Shown piece by piece: positions 44,148 through 52,209 of a DNA stretch of 64,000 nucleotides. The stretch is taken from contig CAYLWN010000003.1 of assembly GCA_964387625.1 (NCBI GenBank), positions 1 to 64,000 of the forward strand, read 5' to 3'. The translations under genes and the position numbers were made by a program. The DNA is from CAYLWN01 sp964387625. Its GTDB lineage: Bacteria; Patescibacteriota; Microgenomatia; UBA10105. The notes under the pieces are model-generated. The model was not told where the DNA came from, searched no databases, and saw nothing but the letters and a program-made list of their open reading frames with translations. Numbering within the stretch: position 1 is the first letter of the stretch; each line of letters starts with the position of its first letter.

Positions 44148-45692
44148 ATGAAAAAATTAACTGTGATGCAACCATTTTTTTTCGCTGCTTACCCTATACT
44201 TTTTGTATTTGCCAACAATATTAAAATGCTTTTTTTGGCGGATTTATTGAAGCTGTTATTAATTGTGGTAACTTTCTGTGCAATAATTTTTATAGGATTA
44301 TACGCGAGATTAAAACTAATTAATAAAACGGCACTGATAACATCAACCATTATGTTAGTCACATTAAATTACGGATTGGCATTCGATTTTATCAGGACTA
44401 CGCCTTTTAACGACGTTTTAAAAGGTAAACAAACTCCAGCCTTTATTTTTGTCATTATCCTAACTTTAGTGGTAAGTTCGCTTATTTTAAAAAGTAAAAA
44501 ATACCTTTCTCCCATGGTGCTGTTATTCAATATTATTTCAATAATTATAATCGTCATCCCCTTATTTCAGATTATTAGTTTTTACTCTAAATACGGTAAG
44601 GTATATTTTTCAAATAGCGACTATGTTTCTAAATCTAAAACGCAAAATATTAGTAAGGATTTTGAAGATCAACCTGACATTTATTATTTTATTATCGAGA
44701 GGTATGGAAGAAATGATACTTTAAAAAATATTTACGGATTTAATAATTCTGAGTTCTCGGATTATTTAAAAGGTAAAGGTTTTTCTATACCAAAAAAATC
44801 CTGGGCAAACTATACTCAAACACAATTATCGTTAGCTTCTTCTCTTAATATGAATTACGTTGATCAATTAATGAAAGATCCAAAAGATTCAGGTAATGAT
44901 CATCCTCTTATAAATTTGATAGAAGATTATAAAGTATGGCATTTTCTAAAATCTAAAGGATATACTTTTGTACATTCAGGTTCATGGTGGAGTGGAACTG
45001 TGTTTAATAGATATGCTAATAAAAATATAAACATTCCTGCTCTTTCAGAATTTTCTGAATTAGTTTTTAATAGAACAATATTTTTTCCAATAATCATTAA
45101 ATTACAGATTCCACTTTTTAATCATCGTCTAAATAATTGGATCCGGCCGTTTTACAAGTTTGATGAGCTTGCAAAAATTCCTGAAATGAAAGAACCAACT
45201 TATACTTTTACACATTTCATGATGACCCATGAGCCTTTCGTATTTGATAAAGACGGAAATTATGTTTCGGAGGAAGATATTAATAATAAGGATATAAAAC
45301 AAAATTATCGGGAACAGATAATTTTTACTAATAAGAAATTTCAGGAATTAATTAATACTTTACTGGAAAAATCAGGAAATATTCCCCCAATTATTATCAT
45401 CCAATCTGATGAAGGCCCATATCCCGAGCAATATGAAATGGATTCACAAAATTATGATTGGAGTAAGGCTAATGAAGACGAAGTCAGGGAAAAAATGGCA
45501 ATTTTAAATGCTTATTATTTACCTCATGGAGGTGATAAACTTTTAACAGATTTTATAACACCTGTAAATTCTTTTAGGTTAATTTTTAATTATTATTTTG
45601 ACCAAAATTTTGAAATACTCCCAAATAAAAGTTTTTTATCAAATCTGGGACAACCATTTAAATTTATTACCATCAATAGAGACCCTATGTAA
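44148..45692 (+). CDS. Membrane sulfatase/alkaline phosphatase-superfamily protein
   Basis: 514 residues: five N-terminal membrane helices (to about residue 155) and an exported domain starting PDIYYFIIERYGRNDTL. Motifs typical of this sulfatase-like group follow: SWANYTQTQLSLASSLNMNY, THFMMTHEPFVFD, IIIQSDEGPYP and a late LNAYYLPHGG. The metal ligands look partly retained (the usual D of the first strand is E in IIERYG). It may transfer phosphate-linked head groups onto surface glycans. Coupled to the kinase/methyltransferase fusion gene. Confidence 0.7.
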   Translation: MKKLTVMQPFFFAAYPILFVFANNIKMLFLADLLKLLLIVVTFCAIIFIGLYARLKLINKTALITSTIMLVTLNYGLAFDFIRTTPFNDVLKGKQTPAFIFVIILTLVVSSLILKSKKYLSPMVLLFNIISIIIIVIPLFQIISFYSKYGKVYFSNSDYVSKSKTQNISKDFEDQPDIYYFIIERYGRNDTLKNIYGFNNSEFSDYLKGKGFSIPKKSWANYTQTQLSLASSLNMNYVDQLMKDPKDSGNDHPLINLIEDYKVWHFLKSKGYTFVHSGSWWSGTVFNRYANKNINIPALSEFSELVFNRTIFFPIIIKLQIPLFNHRLNNWIRPFYKFDELAKIPEMKEPTYTFTHFMMTHEPFVFDKDGNYVSEEDINNKDIKQNYREQIIFTNKKFQELINTLLEKSGNIPPIIIIQSDEGPYPEQYEMDSQNYDWSKANEDEVREKMAILNAYYLPHGGDKLLTDFITPVNSFRLIFNYYFDQNFEILPNKSFLSNLGQPFKFITINRDPM

Positions 45693-45844
45693 AAAAAATA
45701 CGAGTATGGATAAAAAAAATAATTATTATTGAAGATAGTCAATAGCATCATTTTTCAGAAACTTATAAAGAAAGAGCTAGATTTTGGATAATATTAAATA
45801 TAGAAAATTTTAAATATTTACTAATTTTTGCCTGAAAGTTTTAA

Positions 45845-47335
45845 TTATTTTATATCCGAACTGAGTTTAAACCAAAAACGACCATCATTTTCCAATAATT
45901 TATCCGCAGAAAATGGACCACTACTGCCTCCAGAGTAAATTTCAAAATCAAATGGTTTAACATGATTTGGTATTAATGGTGTGATAAATTTCCAGGCGGC
46001 CTCAACACTATCAGCATTAGGAAATAAAATATGATCACCTTTTACTGCATCAGCAATTAAACGTTGATAAGCTTCGATAATTGGAGTATTTACAAATGCC
46101 GATTGATATCTAAACTCCATTGTTGAAGGCTGTAATTGGTAGTCAAAACCAGGTTTTTTGGCATCAAAACGTAGTATTATGCCTTCATTAGGCTGAATCC
46201 TGATAGTTAATATTGTTTTACTCATTTGTTTACTAAATAAAAGCATATTTTTTACAGGATCTTTAAATTGAATAGAAACTTCTGTTACATTTTGACTCAT
46301 CCGTTTACCAGCTCTTATATAAATTGGTACTCCCTGCCATCGTTTGCATTTTAAACCAATTTTTAAGGCTACATATGTTTCTGTACGTGAATTTTCTTTG
46401 ATATTTTCTTCCTGAATATATGCTCTGACTATTTTGTTACATATAATTCCTCGTCCATATTGTCCATAAACCACGTGTGAGGAAATATCTTTGGCGCTAA
46501 TTTTATCTAAACAGTTTAATATTTTAAAAGTTTTTTGTCTGACTGACTGATAATTTAAAGACGACGGTATATCCATTAAAGTTATAGCTAAAATTTGTAA
46601 TACATGATTTTGCACCACGTCACGTAAAGCTCCTGTATGATCATAAAAAATCTCCCGACCATCAACTCCTTGAGTTTCAAAAGCAGTAATTTGGATATTG
46701 TCAATAAAATCTTTATTCCAGATAGGTTCAAATAAGCCGTTAGCGAATCGAAAAGCAATGATGTTTTGAACTGTTTCTTTAGCCAAAAAATGATCCATAC
46801 GAAAAATATCATCAGCTTTAAAATATCTAGCAATTAATCGATTTAATGTTTTGGCAGAATTTAAATCTATACCAAATGGTTTTTCGATCATAACTTTTTG
46901 CCAACCGGATGTTGGGTATGCATTTATACTTTGTCCCAAATTTTTTAAAACAACCGGATACACTTCAGGAATAATTCCGACATGAAACAACCTATTTTGT
47001 ACAGAAAATCCAGTTTTAGATAAATTATTCAGTTTTTGAAAGATATTTTTTACAGTTAATTGGTCTTTTGCGTCTCCATGAATAAAGAAAAGTCGTTTTT
47101 CCAAATGATGCCATACCGGTAGATCAACAGCTCCGTAATATTTATTAAGGCTTTGCAAAACAAATCGGCGGAAATCTTCATCAGAACGCGGTTGTCGTGA
47201 ATTACCAATAATTATTATTTTTTGAGAAATAATTTGAGATTGATATAAATTATATAAAGCTGGAAATATTTTTCTGCTGGCTAAATCACCTGTAGCTCCA
47301 AAAAGAATAAAAACAAACGGTTGTGTTTTATTCAT
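45845..47335 (-). CDS. zwf: Glucose-6-phosphate 1-dehydrogenase
   Basis: 496 residues, full length. NADP-binding GATGDLASRKIFPALYNLY, the active-site RMDHFLAKETVQNI (usual RIDHYLGKE) with the catalytic His, and EKPFGIDLNSAKTLN. First step of the oxidative pentose phosphate pathway, giving NADPH. Its usual partners (gnd, pgl) are not in the window. It lies downstream of folE on the same strand. Confidence 0.95.
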   Translation of the reverse strand: MNKTQPFVFILFGATGDLASRKIFPALYNLYQSQIISQKIIIIGNSRQPRSDEDFRRFVLQSLNKYYGAVDLPVWHHLEKRLFFIHGDAKDQLTVKNIFQKLNNLSKTGFSVQNRLFHVGIIPEVYPVVLKNLGQSINAYPTSGWQKVMIEKPFGIDLNSAKTLNRLIARYFKADDIFRMDHFLAKETVQNIIAFRFANGLFEPIWNKDFIDNIQITAFETQGVDGREIFYDHTGALRDVVQNHVLQILAITLMDIPSSLNYQSVRQKTFKILNCLDKISAKDISSHVVYGQYGRGIICNKIVRAYIQEENIKENSRTETYVALKIGLKCKRWQGVPIYIRAGKRMSQNVTEVSIQFKDPVKNMLLFSKQMSKTILTIRIQPNEGIILRFDAKKPGFDYQLQPSTMEFRYQSAFVNTPIIEAYQRLIADAVKGDHILFPNADSVEAAWKFITPLIPNHVKPFDFEIYSGGSSGPFSADKLLENDGRFWFKLSSDIK

Positions 47336-47407
47336 AAAATATTAAAACTGAAAAAACTTCAATAAATTAATTTTCAAAAAATGGATGTTATATAAAATCG
47401 TACTTAA

Positions 47408-47488
47408 CTACAAAGATTTTATTAATTCACGTTTTTGATTGATTTGCATAAAAAATTCTTCAACCAATTCTTTATTCGTTACCATAAT
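47408..47488 (-). pseudogene. In-frame C-terminal tail of folE beyond a TGA codon
   Basis: After the folE TGA (47489-47491) the same reading frame continues with ATT and MVTNKELVEEFFMQINQK... for 25 residues to a TAG. Aligned with known FolE, this tail matches the missing C-terminus (for example VFKDDAAARAEVLEHI of B. subtilis) without gap, and the TGA falls on the conserved Gly of the GVF/GLF motif. So the tail is the cut-off end of folE. Confidence 0.65.
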
Positions 47489-48010
47489 TCATGATTTTAC
47501 CAATGTTTTTTCTTTACATCCATTATTTTTTACACCGCGCATATTCATGCATAAATGCTTAGCTTCGCAATAAACAATCACTCCTAATTGTTGTAAATAT
47601 TTTGTTATCGTATCATTGATCTGTTTAGTTAATCTTTCCTGTAACTGAAGACGTTTGGAAAATATTTCTATTAACCAAGTAAATTTTGATAATCCAATAA
47701 TTTTTTCATTTGGAGCATAACCAATATGTATTTTTCCATAAAATGGAATTAAATGATGTTCGCAAAGACTAAAAAAGTTTATATCTGATACTACAACTAA
47801 ACCTTTATAATATTCACTGTCAAATACTTTAAATACTGATTTTGGATCTATTTCATATCCGCCGAATAACTCTTTATACATTTTAGCAACCCGTATCGGT
47901 GTTTTTATTAATCCTGCTCTTTTAAGATTTTCCCCAACAGCAGTCAAAAGTTGTGTAATTAACAGTTGTATCTTTTTTTTATTTAAATGATTATTTGTCA
48001 GTTTATGCAT
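47489..48010 (-). CDS. folE: GTP cyclohydrolase I, truncated by an in-frame stop
   Basis: Makes dihydroneopterin triphosphate for folate, or for queuosine-type deazapurines. The catalytic and zinc residues are present: Cys and His in SLCEHHLIPFYGK, the second zinc Cys in KHLCMNMRGV, and GLSKFTWLIEIFSKRLQLQERLT. The frame stops at residue 173 in VKS-TGA, before the last about 25 residues of the fold, which continue in frame after the stop. A single G-to-T change (GGA to TGA) would explain it. Whether the product is active depends on readthrough or on tolerance of the loss. ATG at 48010. Confidence 0.85.
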   Translation of the reverse strand: MHKLTNNHLNKKKIQLLITQLLTAVGENLKRAGLIKTPIRVAKMYKELFGGYEIDPKSVFKVFDSEYYKGLVVVSDINFFSLCEHHLIPFYGKIHIGYAPNEKIIGLSKFTWLIEIFSKRLQLQERLTKQINDTITKYLQQLGVIVYCEAKHLCMNMRGVKNNGCKEKTLVKS

Positions 48011-48349
48011 ATAAAATAATATAAATATAAAAATATTGCTTTATATCTCACAGTAATTGGTACTTACAAATGGCATTATACTATATGGACTATTAAGTAG
48101 AATATCCCGACACGTTCAGTTTTCGAACACTTTTGCGAACTTAATAACTTCACAAATTTCTAAACTTCATTTTATACAACCAAAATAGATCCTGTTCGAA
48201 CATATTTATTAAATATTAAGTCTAAAATTTAAATCAGTATCATTTATTAAAAAGCTAAATTGATCTCAATCTGCCTAATATGGTTACGATGTATGCATCG
48301 TAATATAAACTAGAGTATAATAATATTTATTAATTAAATTACTTCTATC
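48011..48349. other. Non-coding stretch between folE and the LapA gene
   Basis: 339 bp without a gene. It holds a perfect hairpin, TTACGATG-TATG-CATCGTAA (48284-48303), and a TATAAT (48316-48321) suited to the gene at 48350. Nothing else is recognisable. Confidence 0.6.
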
Positions 48350-48694
48350 ATGTTAGTCATAATATTACTTTTAATAGTTGGATCAATCCTGGTATATATA
48401 TCGAAATTTAATTTCATGCCCGTATCAGTTAATTTAGGAATGTATGTTTTTTCTAATATTCCTCTCTTTTATGTGATGGTTGGATCTTTGTTAACCGGTT
48501 TAGTACTTTCTTATCTGATCTACCTTGTATATGCGGTTTCTAATTATTTTAAATTCAGAGGTAAAAATAATGAAATTAGGAAAAATAAGAATAGCGTTCT
48601 TGAGTTAACCAAGCGGGTTCATCAATTGGAACTGGAAAACGAAAAACTAAAACATAATTCAAACAACGAGCCTGAAGATTCTAATGCCTTGTGA
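48350..48694 (+). CDS. LapA-domain membrane protein
   Basis: 114 residues with two membrane helices (residues 2-20 and about 38-63) joined by a loop with FNFMPVSVNLGMY, then a coiled-coil tail (VLELTKRVHQLELENEKLKH). This is the layout of the DUF1049/LapA family, small inner-membrane proteins linked in E. coli to lipopolysaccharide assembly; in CPR cells the role is unknown. Its TGA overlaps the GTG start of the next gene, so both are co-translated. Confidence 0.75.
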   Translation: MLVIILLLIVGSILVYISKFNFMPVSVNLGMYVFSNIPLFYVMVGSLLTGLVLSYLIYLVYAVSNYFKFRGKNNEIRKNKNSVLELTKRVHQLELENEKLKHNSNNEPEDSNAL

Positions 48695-49217
48695 AAACAA
48701 TACTCGCTAAACTTTATAAAGCCCTGCATCTTTCTAAGAAATTACAGTTATTAGTGATGCGTTTTTTTCAGGATCAATTTCTAGTTGGTGTTACTGGAAT
48801 TATATTCAATGATCATAATGAAATTCTGCTTTTTAAACATACTTATAGGACACACGCATGGAGTTTACCCGGTGGTTATATGAAATCCGGTGAACATCCA
48901 CGAGAAACTCTTGAAAGAGAAATTAAAGAGGAATCTGGATTAATCGTAAGCGTTGATGAATCCCTTAAAACCCGTACTGACCGCGATAACGCCCGNNNNN
49001 NNNNNNNNNNNNNNNNNNNNNNNNNNNNNNNNNNNNNNNNNNNNNNNNNNNNNNNNNNNNNNNNNNNNNNNNNNNNNNNNNNNNNNNNNNNNNNNACTTC
49101 AAACCCACTCACGAGGTTTCTGAGTACGGTTTTTTTACCCAAGATAAACTTCCGTTGCTTAGAAAGAATCAAATATTTTTAATTGATCAAGCCTTAAAAT
49201 TAAGAAACTTGCTCTAA
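48691..49217 (+). CDS. NUDIX hydrolase, interrupted by a sequencing gap
   Basis: The Nudix box GGYMKSGEHPRETLEREIKEESGL is complete before the gap. After the gap the real reading frame is FKPTHEVSEYGFFTQDKLP... ending RNLL at the TAA 49215-49217; it is out of frame with the start if the gap is counted as 100 bases, so the true gap length differs. GTG start at 48691 inside the LapA stop. Probable substrate is a nucleoside diphosphate derivative. Confidence 0.8.
48996..49095. other. Assembly gap of 100 N
   Basis: Exactly 100 N inside the NUDIX gene; the frame change across it shows that the length is a placeholder. Confidence 0.95.
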
Positions 49218-49246
49218 TGAGTTAGTAGACATTCCTTAACTAGATT

Positions 49247-49825
49247 CTATCCAATAAAAGATGAAATTCTTTTCATTAAATTAATCCCCCGTTTTTTATC
49301 TTTAGAAGAAAAGGGAATAACCACTAGGTTTTGGGTTTCATTCTGAATTTTTATAATTAGTTTTTCTTTTTCTCCCATTTTTAATTTATCTATTTTATTT
49401 GCCACAATAAAATGATCAATTTTTAAATCACGTAAAATTTCAAGCATCTCTATATCATGTGAAGTAATCCCGATCATTGAATCAACTATAATAATTACTA
49501 ATCGGTTTTTAATCATCGTACTTTTTAAATACCACAAAGTCATTTTCCGTAATTTCTCGCGTTTTTCATATGTATGCTTGGAATATCCGTATCCGGGAAA
49601 ATCAACTAAATAAAAAATATTATTAATCAGAAAAAAATCCATTCTGATGGTTTTGCCGGGGTTTGAACTTGAACGGGCCAAATGCTTTCGTGATGTCAGG
49701 GTATTTATCAGCGTTGATTTACCCACATTCGACCGACCCATCAAAGCAATTTGAAATTTTTCATTGATGGGAACTTGATCTGAGCTGATAACGCCTTTGA
49801 CAAAAACCGCTGATGTTATTTTCAT
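49247..49825 (-). CDS. engB: Ribosome-biogenesis GTPase EngB (YsxC/YihA)
   Basis: 192 residues with G1 GRSNVGKSTLIN, G3 DFPGYGYS and G4 ANKIDKL, all typical of EngB, which acts in large-subunit assembly. The ATG overlaps the hflX stop (ATGA), so the two GTPases are made together. Confidence 0.95.
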   Translation of the reverse strand: MKITSAVFVKGVISSDQVPINEKFQIALMGRSNVGKSTLINTLTSRKHLARSSSNPGKTIRMDFFLINNIFYLVDFPGYGYSKHTYEKREKLRKMTLWYLKSTMIKNRLVIIIVDSMIGITSHDIEMLEILRDLKIDHFIVANKIDKLKMGEKEKLIIKIQNETQNLVVIPFSSKDKKRGINLMKRISSFIG

Positions 49826-50943
49826 TTTATATTACTAATTGTTTCTTCAATTTTTCTTAATAAACTGTCTAAACATTGTCCTGTTTTTGCAGAAATAAAT
49901 AGAGGGTTAAAATCATGATATTGTTCTGATAATTTATTCTCATCGATATTATTAGTTGTATCGATTTTATTAAAAATATACAAACATGGTTTATTTTTAA
50001 GTTTCAACTCATATAAGATATCATCAACTACTCTGGTTTTATCTCTATATTCCGGATCAGATGCATCAATTATTAGCAGTAATAAATCAGCATTAATTGA
50101 TTCAAGTAAGGTTGATTTAAAAGCATCAATTAATTTTGGCGGAAGATTTTTTATAAATCCGATAGTGTCAGTTAGAATTACCTCTTTTTTAATATTAGGT
50201 AAGTAAAGTTTTCCTACACTGCTATCGAGAGTTGCAAAAAGTGCATCAGCAACATAATTGGTTTTATTGGTTAATCGGTTAAATAATAAAGTCTTGCCTG
50301 CATTTGTATATCCGACAATTGCAACAGTTGTAAATCCTAAATTTTTTCGTTTAATGATTTGCTGCTCTCTGTTTTTTATTAATTTATCAAGTTTAACGGA
50401 CGTTTGTTTTATTTCGTATTTCCAATGCCGTTTCATAAGTTCCGTGTTGGTTTCTCCTGTACCAATTGCTCCAATACCGCTTCCAGGTCTTGAAAGAATC
50501 TCGCTCATTCCATACATCGTAGGACCCATGTGAGTTAAACTTGCCAGATCTATTTGCAGATTTGCTTCTTTGGTTTGCGCATGAAGAGCAAATATTTGTA
50601 AAATCAGATCTACCCGATCCCAAACTTTTATTTTCGGATTTATTTTAAGAAATATTTGTTCTAACTCAAAAAGTTGCCCAGGTTTTACAATGTTATTAAT
50701 AACTACAATATCTATTTTTTCTTTGACAATTTTATCGCTCACTTCTTGAATTTTTCCTGATCCAATAATTGTTCCCCGATGTGTATGATCGGCTTTTTGA
50801 ATTGAAACTGCAAAAACCTTTCCATTTATGGTTTTTACCAATAATTCCAGTTCTTCTAAATCTCGTAGGATAGTTTCGCTATCAGTGCCCTTAGGAACAA
50901 CACCTACCAACATGAAGCGTAACTGATTTCTAAGTTCAAGCAT
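49822..50943 (-). CDS. hflX: Ribosome-splitting GTPase HflX
   Basis: 373 residues. The N-terminal HflX domain has IIGSGKIQE and DRVDLILQIFALHAQTKEANLQIDLA, the linker holds RPGSGIGAIGTGET, and the G domain has GYTNAGKTLLFNRLT, DTIGFI and NKID. It rescues stalled ribosomes by splitting them. Divergent from the gene at 50984. The TGA stop is part of the ATGA overlap with engB, showing that TGA terminates in this genome. Confidence 0.95.
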   Translation of the reverse strand: MLELRNQLRFMLVGVVPKGTDSETILRDLEELELLVKTINGKVFAVSIQKADHTHRGTIIGSGKIQEVSDKIVKEKIDIVVINNIVKPGQLFELEQIFLKINPKIKVWDRVDLILQIFALHAQTKEANLQIDLASLTHMGPTMYGMSEILSRPGSGIGAIGTGETNTELMKRHWKYEIKQTSVKLDKLIKNREQQIIKRKNLGFTTVAIVGYTNAGKTLLFNRLTNKTNYVADALFATLDSSVGKLYLPNIKKEVILTDTIGFIKNLPPKLIDAFKSTLLESINADLLLLIIDASDPEYRDKTRVVDDILYELKLKNKPCLYIFNKIDTTNNIDENKLSEQYHDFNPLFISAKTGQCLDSLLRKIEETISNIK

Positions 50944-50983
50944 ATCGAGTTTTGTTTAAGTATACTCTATATTCCGATAAAAA

Positions 50984-51361
50984 GTGGATAAATCCTATAG
51001 AAAGGAGTATAGTGAATATATAATTCAAAATTCTACAATCAGTAATTATTCCTCTAAAAATCTGCATGATATTGTTCTCGATACGGCAGAAAATTTGACC
51101 CAGATAGGTCTATGGACTCTTAACTGTTTTAATAAAGAACAAAATAGAATCAAGTTATTTTTATCTCTCACCCGAAAAAATATGAATGCATTGCATGGTT
51201 TTCCTTTAGCTCGTGAATTTAACCGTGATTTTGAGGAATTTTACGGAATTTATGACAAACTTGAAAAAGAATATGACACAGGTATCGTAAACAAAACAGT
51301 TTGGGGCAATCTTATGCTCAAATGGGGAACTAGTTTCAGTTTAAGTTCAAAATCTATTTAG
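50984..51361 (+). CDS. Hypothetical helical protein
   Basis: 125 residues, soluble and mostly helical, no family recognised. It begins with GTG (VDKSYRKEY); a TATACT (50961-50966) lies 17 nt before. The middle (IGLWTLNCFNKEQNRIKLFLSLTRKNM) could form amphipathic helices. Sits between hflX and the metal island. Confidence 0.5.
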   Translation: MDKSYRKEYSEYIIQNSTISNYSSKNLHDIVLDTAENLTQIGLWTLNCFNKEQNRIKLFLSLTRKNMNALHGFPLAREFNRDFEEFYGIYDKLEKEYDTGIVNKTVWGNLMLKWGTSFSLSSKSI

Positions 51362-51452
51362 CTTAATTTGACTCTATTTTGTTTATTTTGTCACCTAACT
51401 GAAAAAAAATTGGAACATTTATAACCCATGCAATTTTGATACAAACAATTTT

Positions 51453-52058
51453 TTAACATTCACATAAATGTTTCTCTTTATATATATGGTATCCTTCTTT
51501 GAACAACAAGATCGAAATGATTATACCTGCAACCGCATCAGTCCACCATAATCCAAACAAATAATTTAAACCCAGTCCGATTAATAAAGTGACAGATAAC
51601 CATACGCAGGCCAGTGTTTGTTTGGAATCAGCAACTAAAGCTCGGTTATGAGTGTCAATTCCAATTCTTTTTTTCTGATAATATAACCCCAACATCACGA
51701 CAATTGATATACCCGCAATTGCAATTCCCAACCAACTTTGATGTGGCACTTGATGATTAAGGAGTTTCTGTATGGATTCGTATAATACATATCCTGCCAA
51801 TACAAAAAAACTGAGAGCAATAAATTTAATCGCTTTTGCCTCAATTGGATCATCATGACTATTGGCTGCTCCTTTTTTGGTTTTCCAAATAACGATACCT
51901 CCTGAGATAGATTCAATAAAACTATCAAATCCAAAACCAATCAGGGAAATAGTGTTTAGGGAAGAACCTGATAAAACAGACACAATTCCTTCAATAATGT
52001 TATAAATTACAGTAAAGTATGATAATTTCAATATTTTATTATTTGTGTGTTCTTGCAT
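51453..52058 (-). CDS. Cation diffusion facilitator-like exporter, short form
   Basis: 201 residues with five to six membrane helices. The paired Asp/Ser sites of the CDF metal site appear as GFGFDSFIES in helix 2 and ADSKQT ... WWTDAVAG in helices 5-6. The usual cytoplasmic C-terminal domain is missing; the protein instead ends with a short tail HLCEC that could bind soft metal. It lies 151 bp downstream of the P1B ATPase. Metal is probably zinc, iron or a related divalent cation, not proven. Confidence 0.75.
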   Translation of the reverse strand: MQEHTNNKILKLSYFTVIYNIIEGIVSVLSGSSLNTISLIGFGFDSFIESISGGIVIWKTKKGAANSHDDPIEAKAIKFIALSFFVLAGYVLYESIQKLLNHQVPHQSWLGIAIAGISIVVMLGLYYQKKRIGIDTHNRALVADSKQTLACVWLSVTLLIGLGLNYLFGLWWTDAVAGIIISILLFKEGYHIYKEKHLCEC

Positions 52059-52209
52059 AACTTTATTTTACAAAAATTGTGGTCTTGAATCTTATCAGAT
52101 ATTTTATACAGTTGTAAATGCTCCTTAAAGAAAAATGCTCAAAGAGTATCTTTTATTAAAAAATCTTATCTACATTGTTTTAAGTGTTTTCATACTTTTT
52201 AACTTCCAG

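Noticed and set aside
45693..45844. A coding remnant before zwf (frame reading ...SETYKERARFWIILN...)
   Set aside because: Too short, with no recognisable family; could be chance open sequence in AT-rich DNA.
47489..47491. Reassignment of UGA to glycine in this genome
   Set aside because: yvcK, hflX, the LapA gene and others end naturally at TGA, and all long genes are intact under the standard code. The folE case is isolated.
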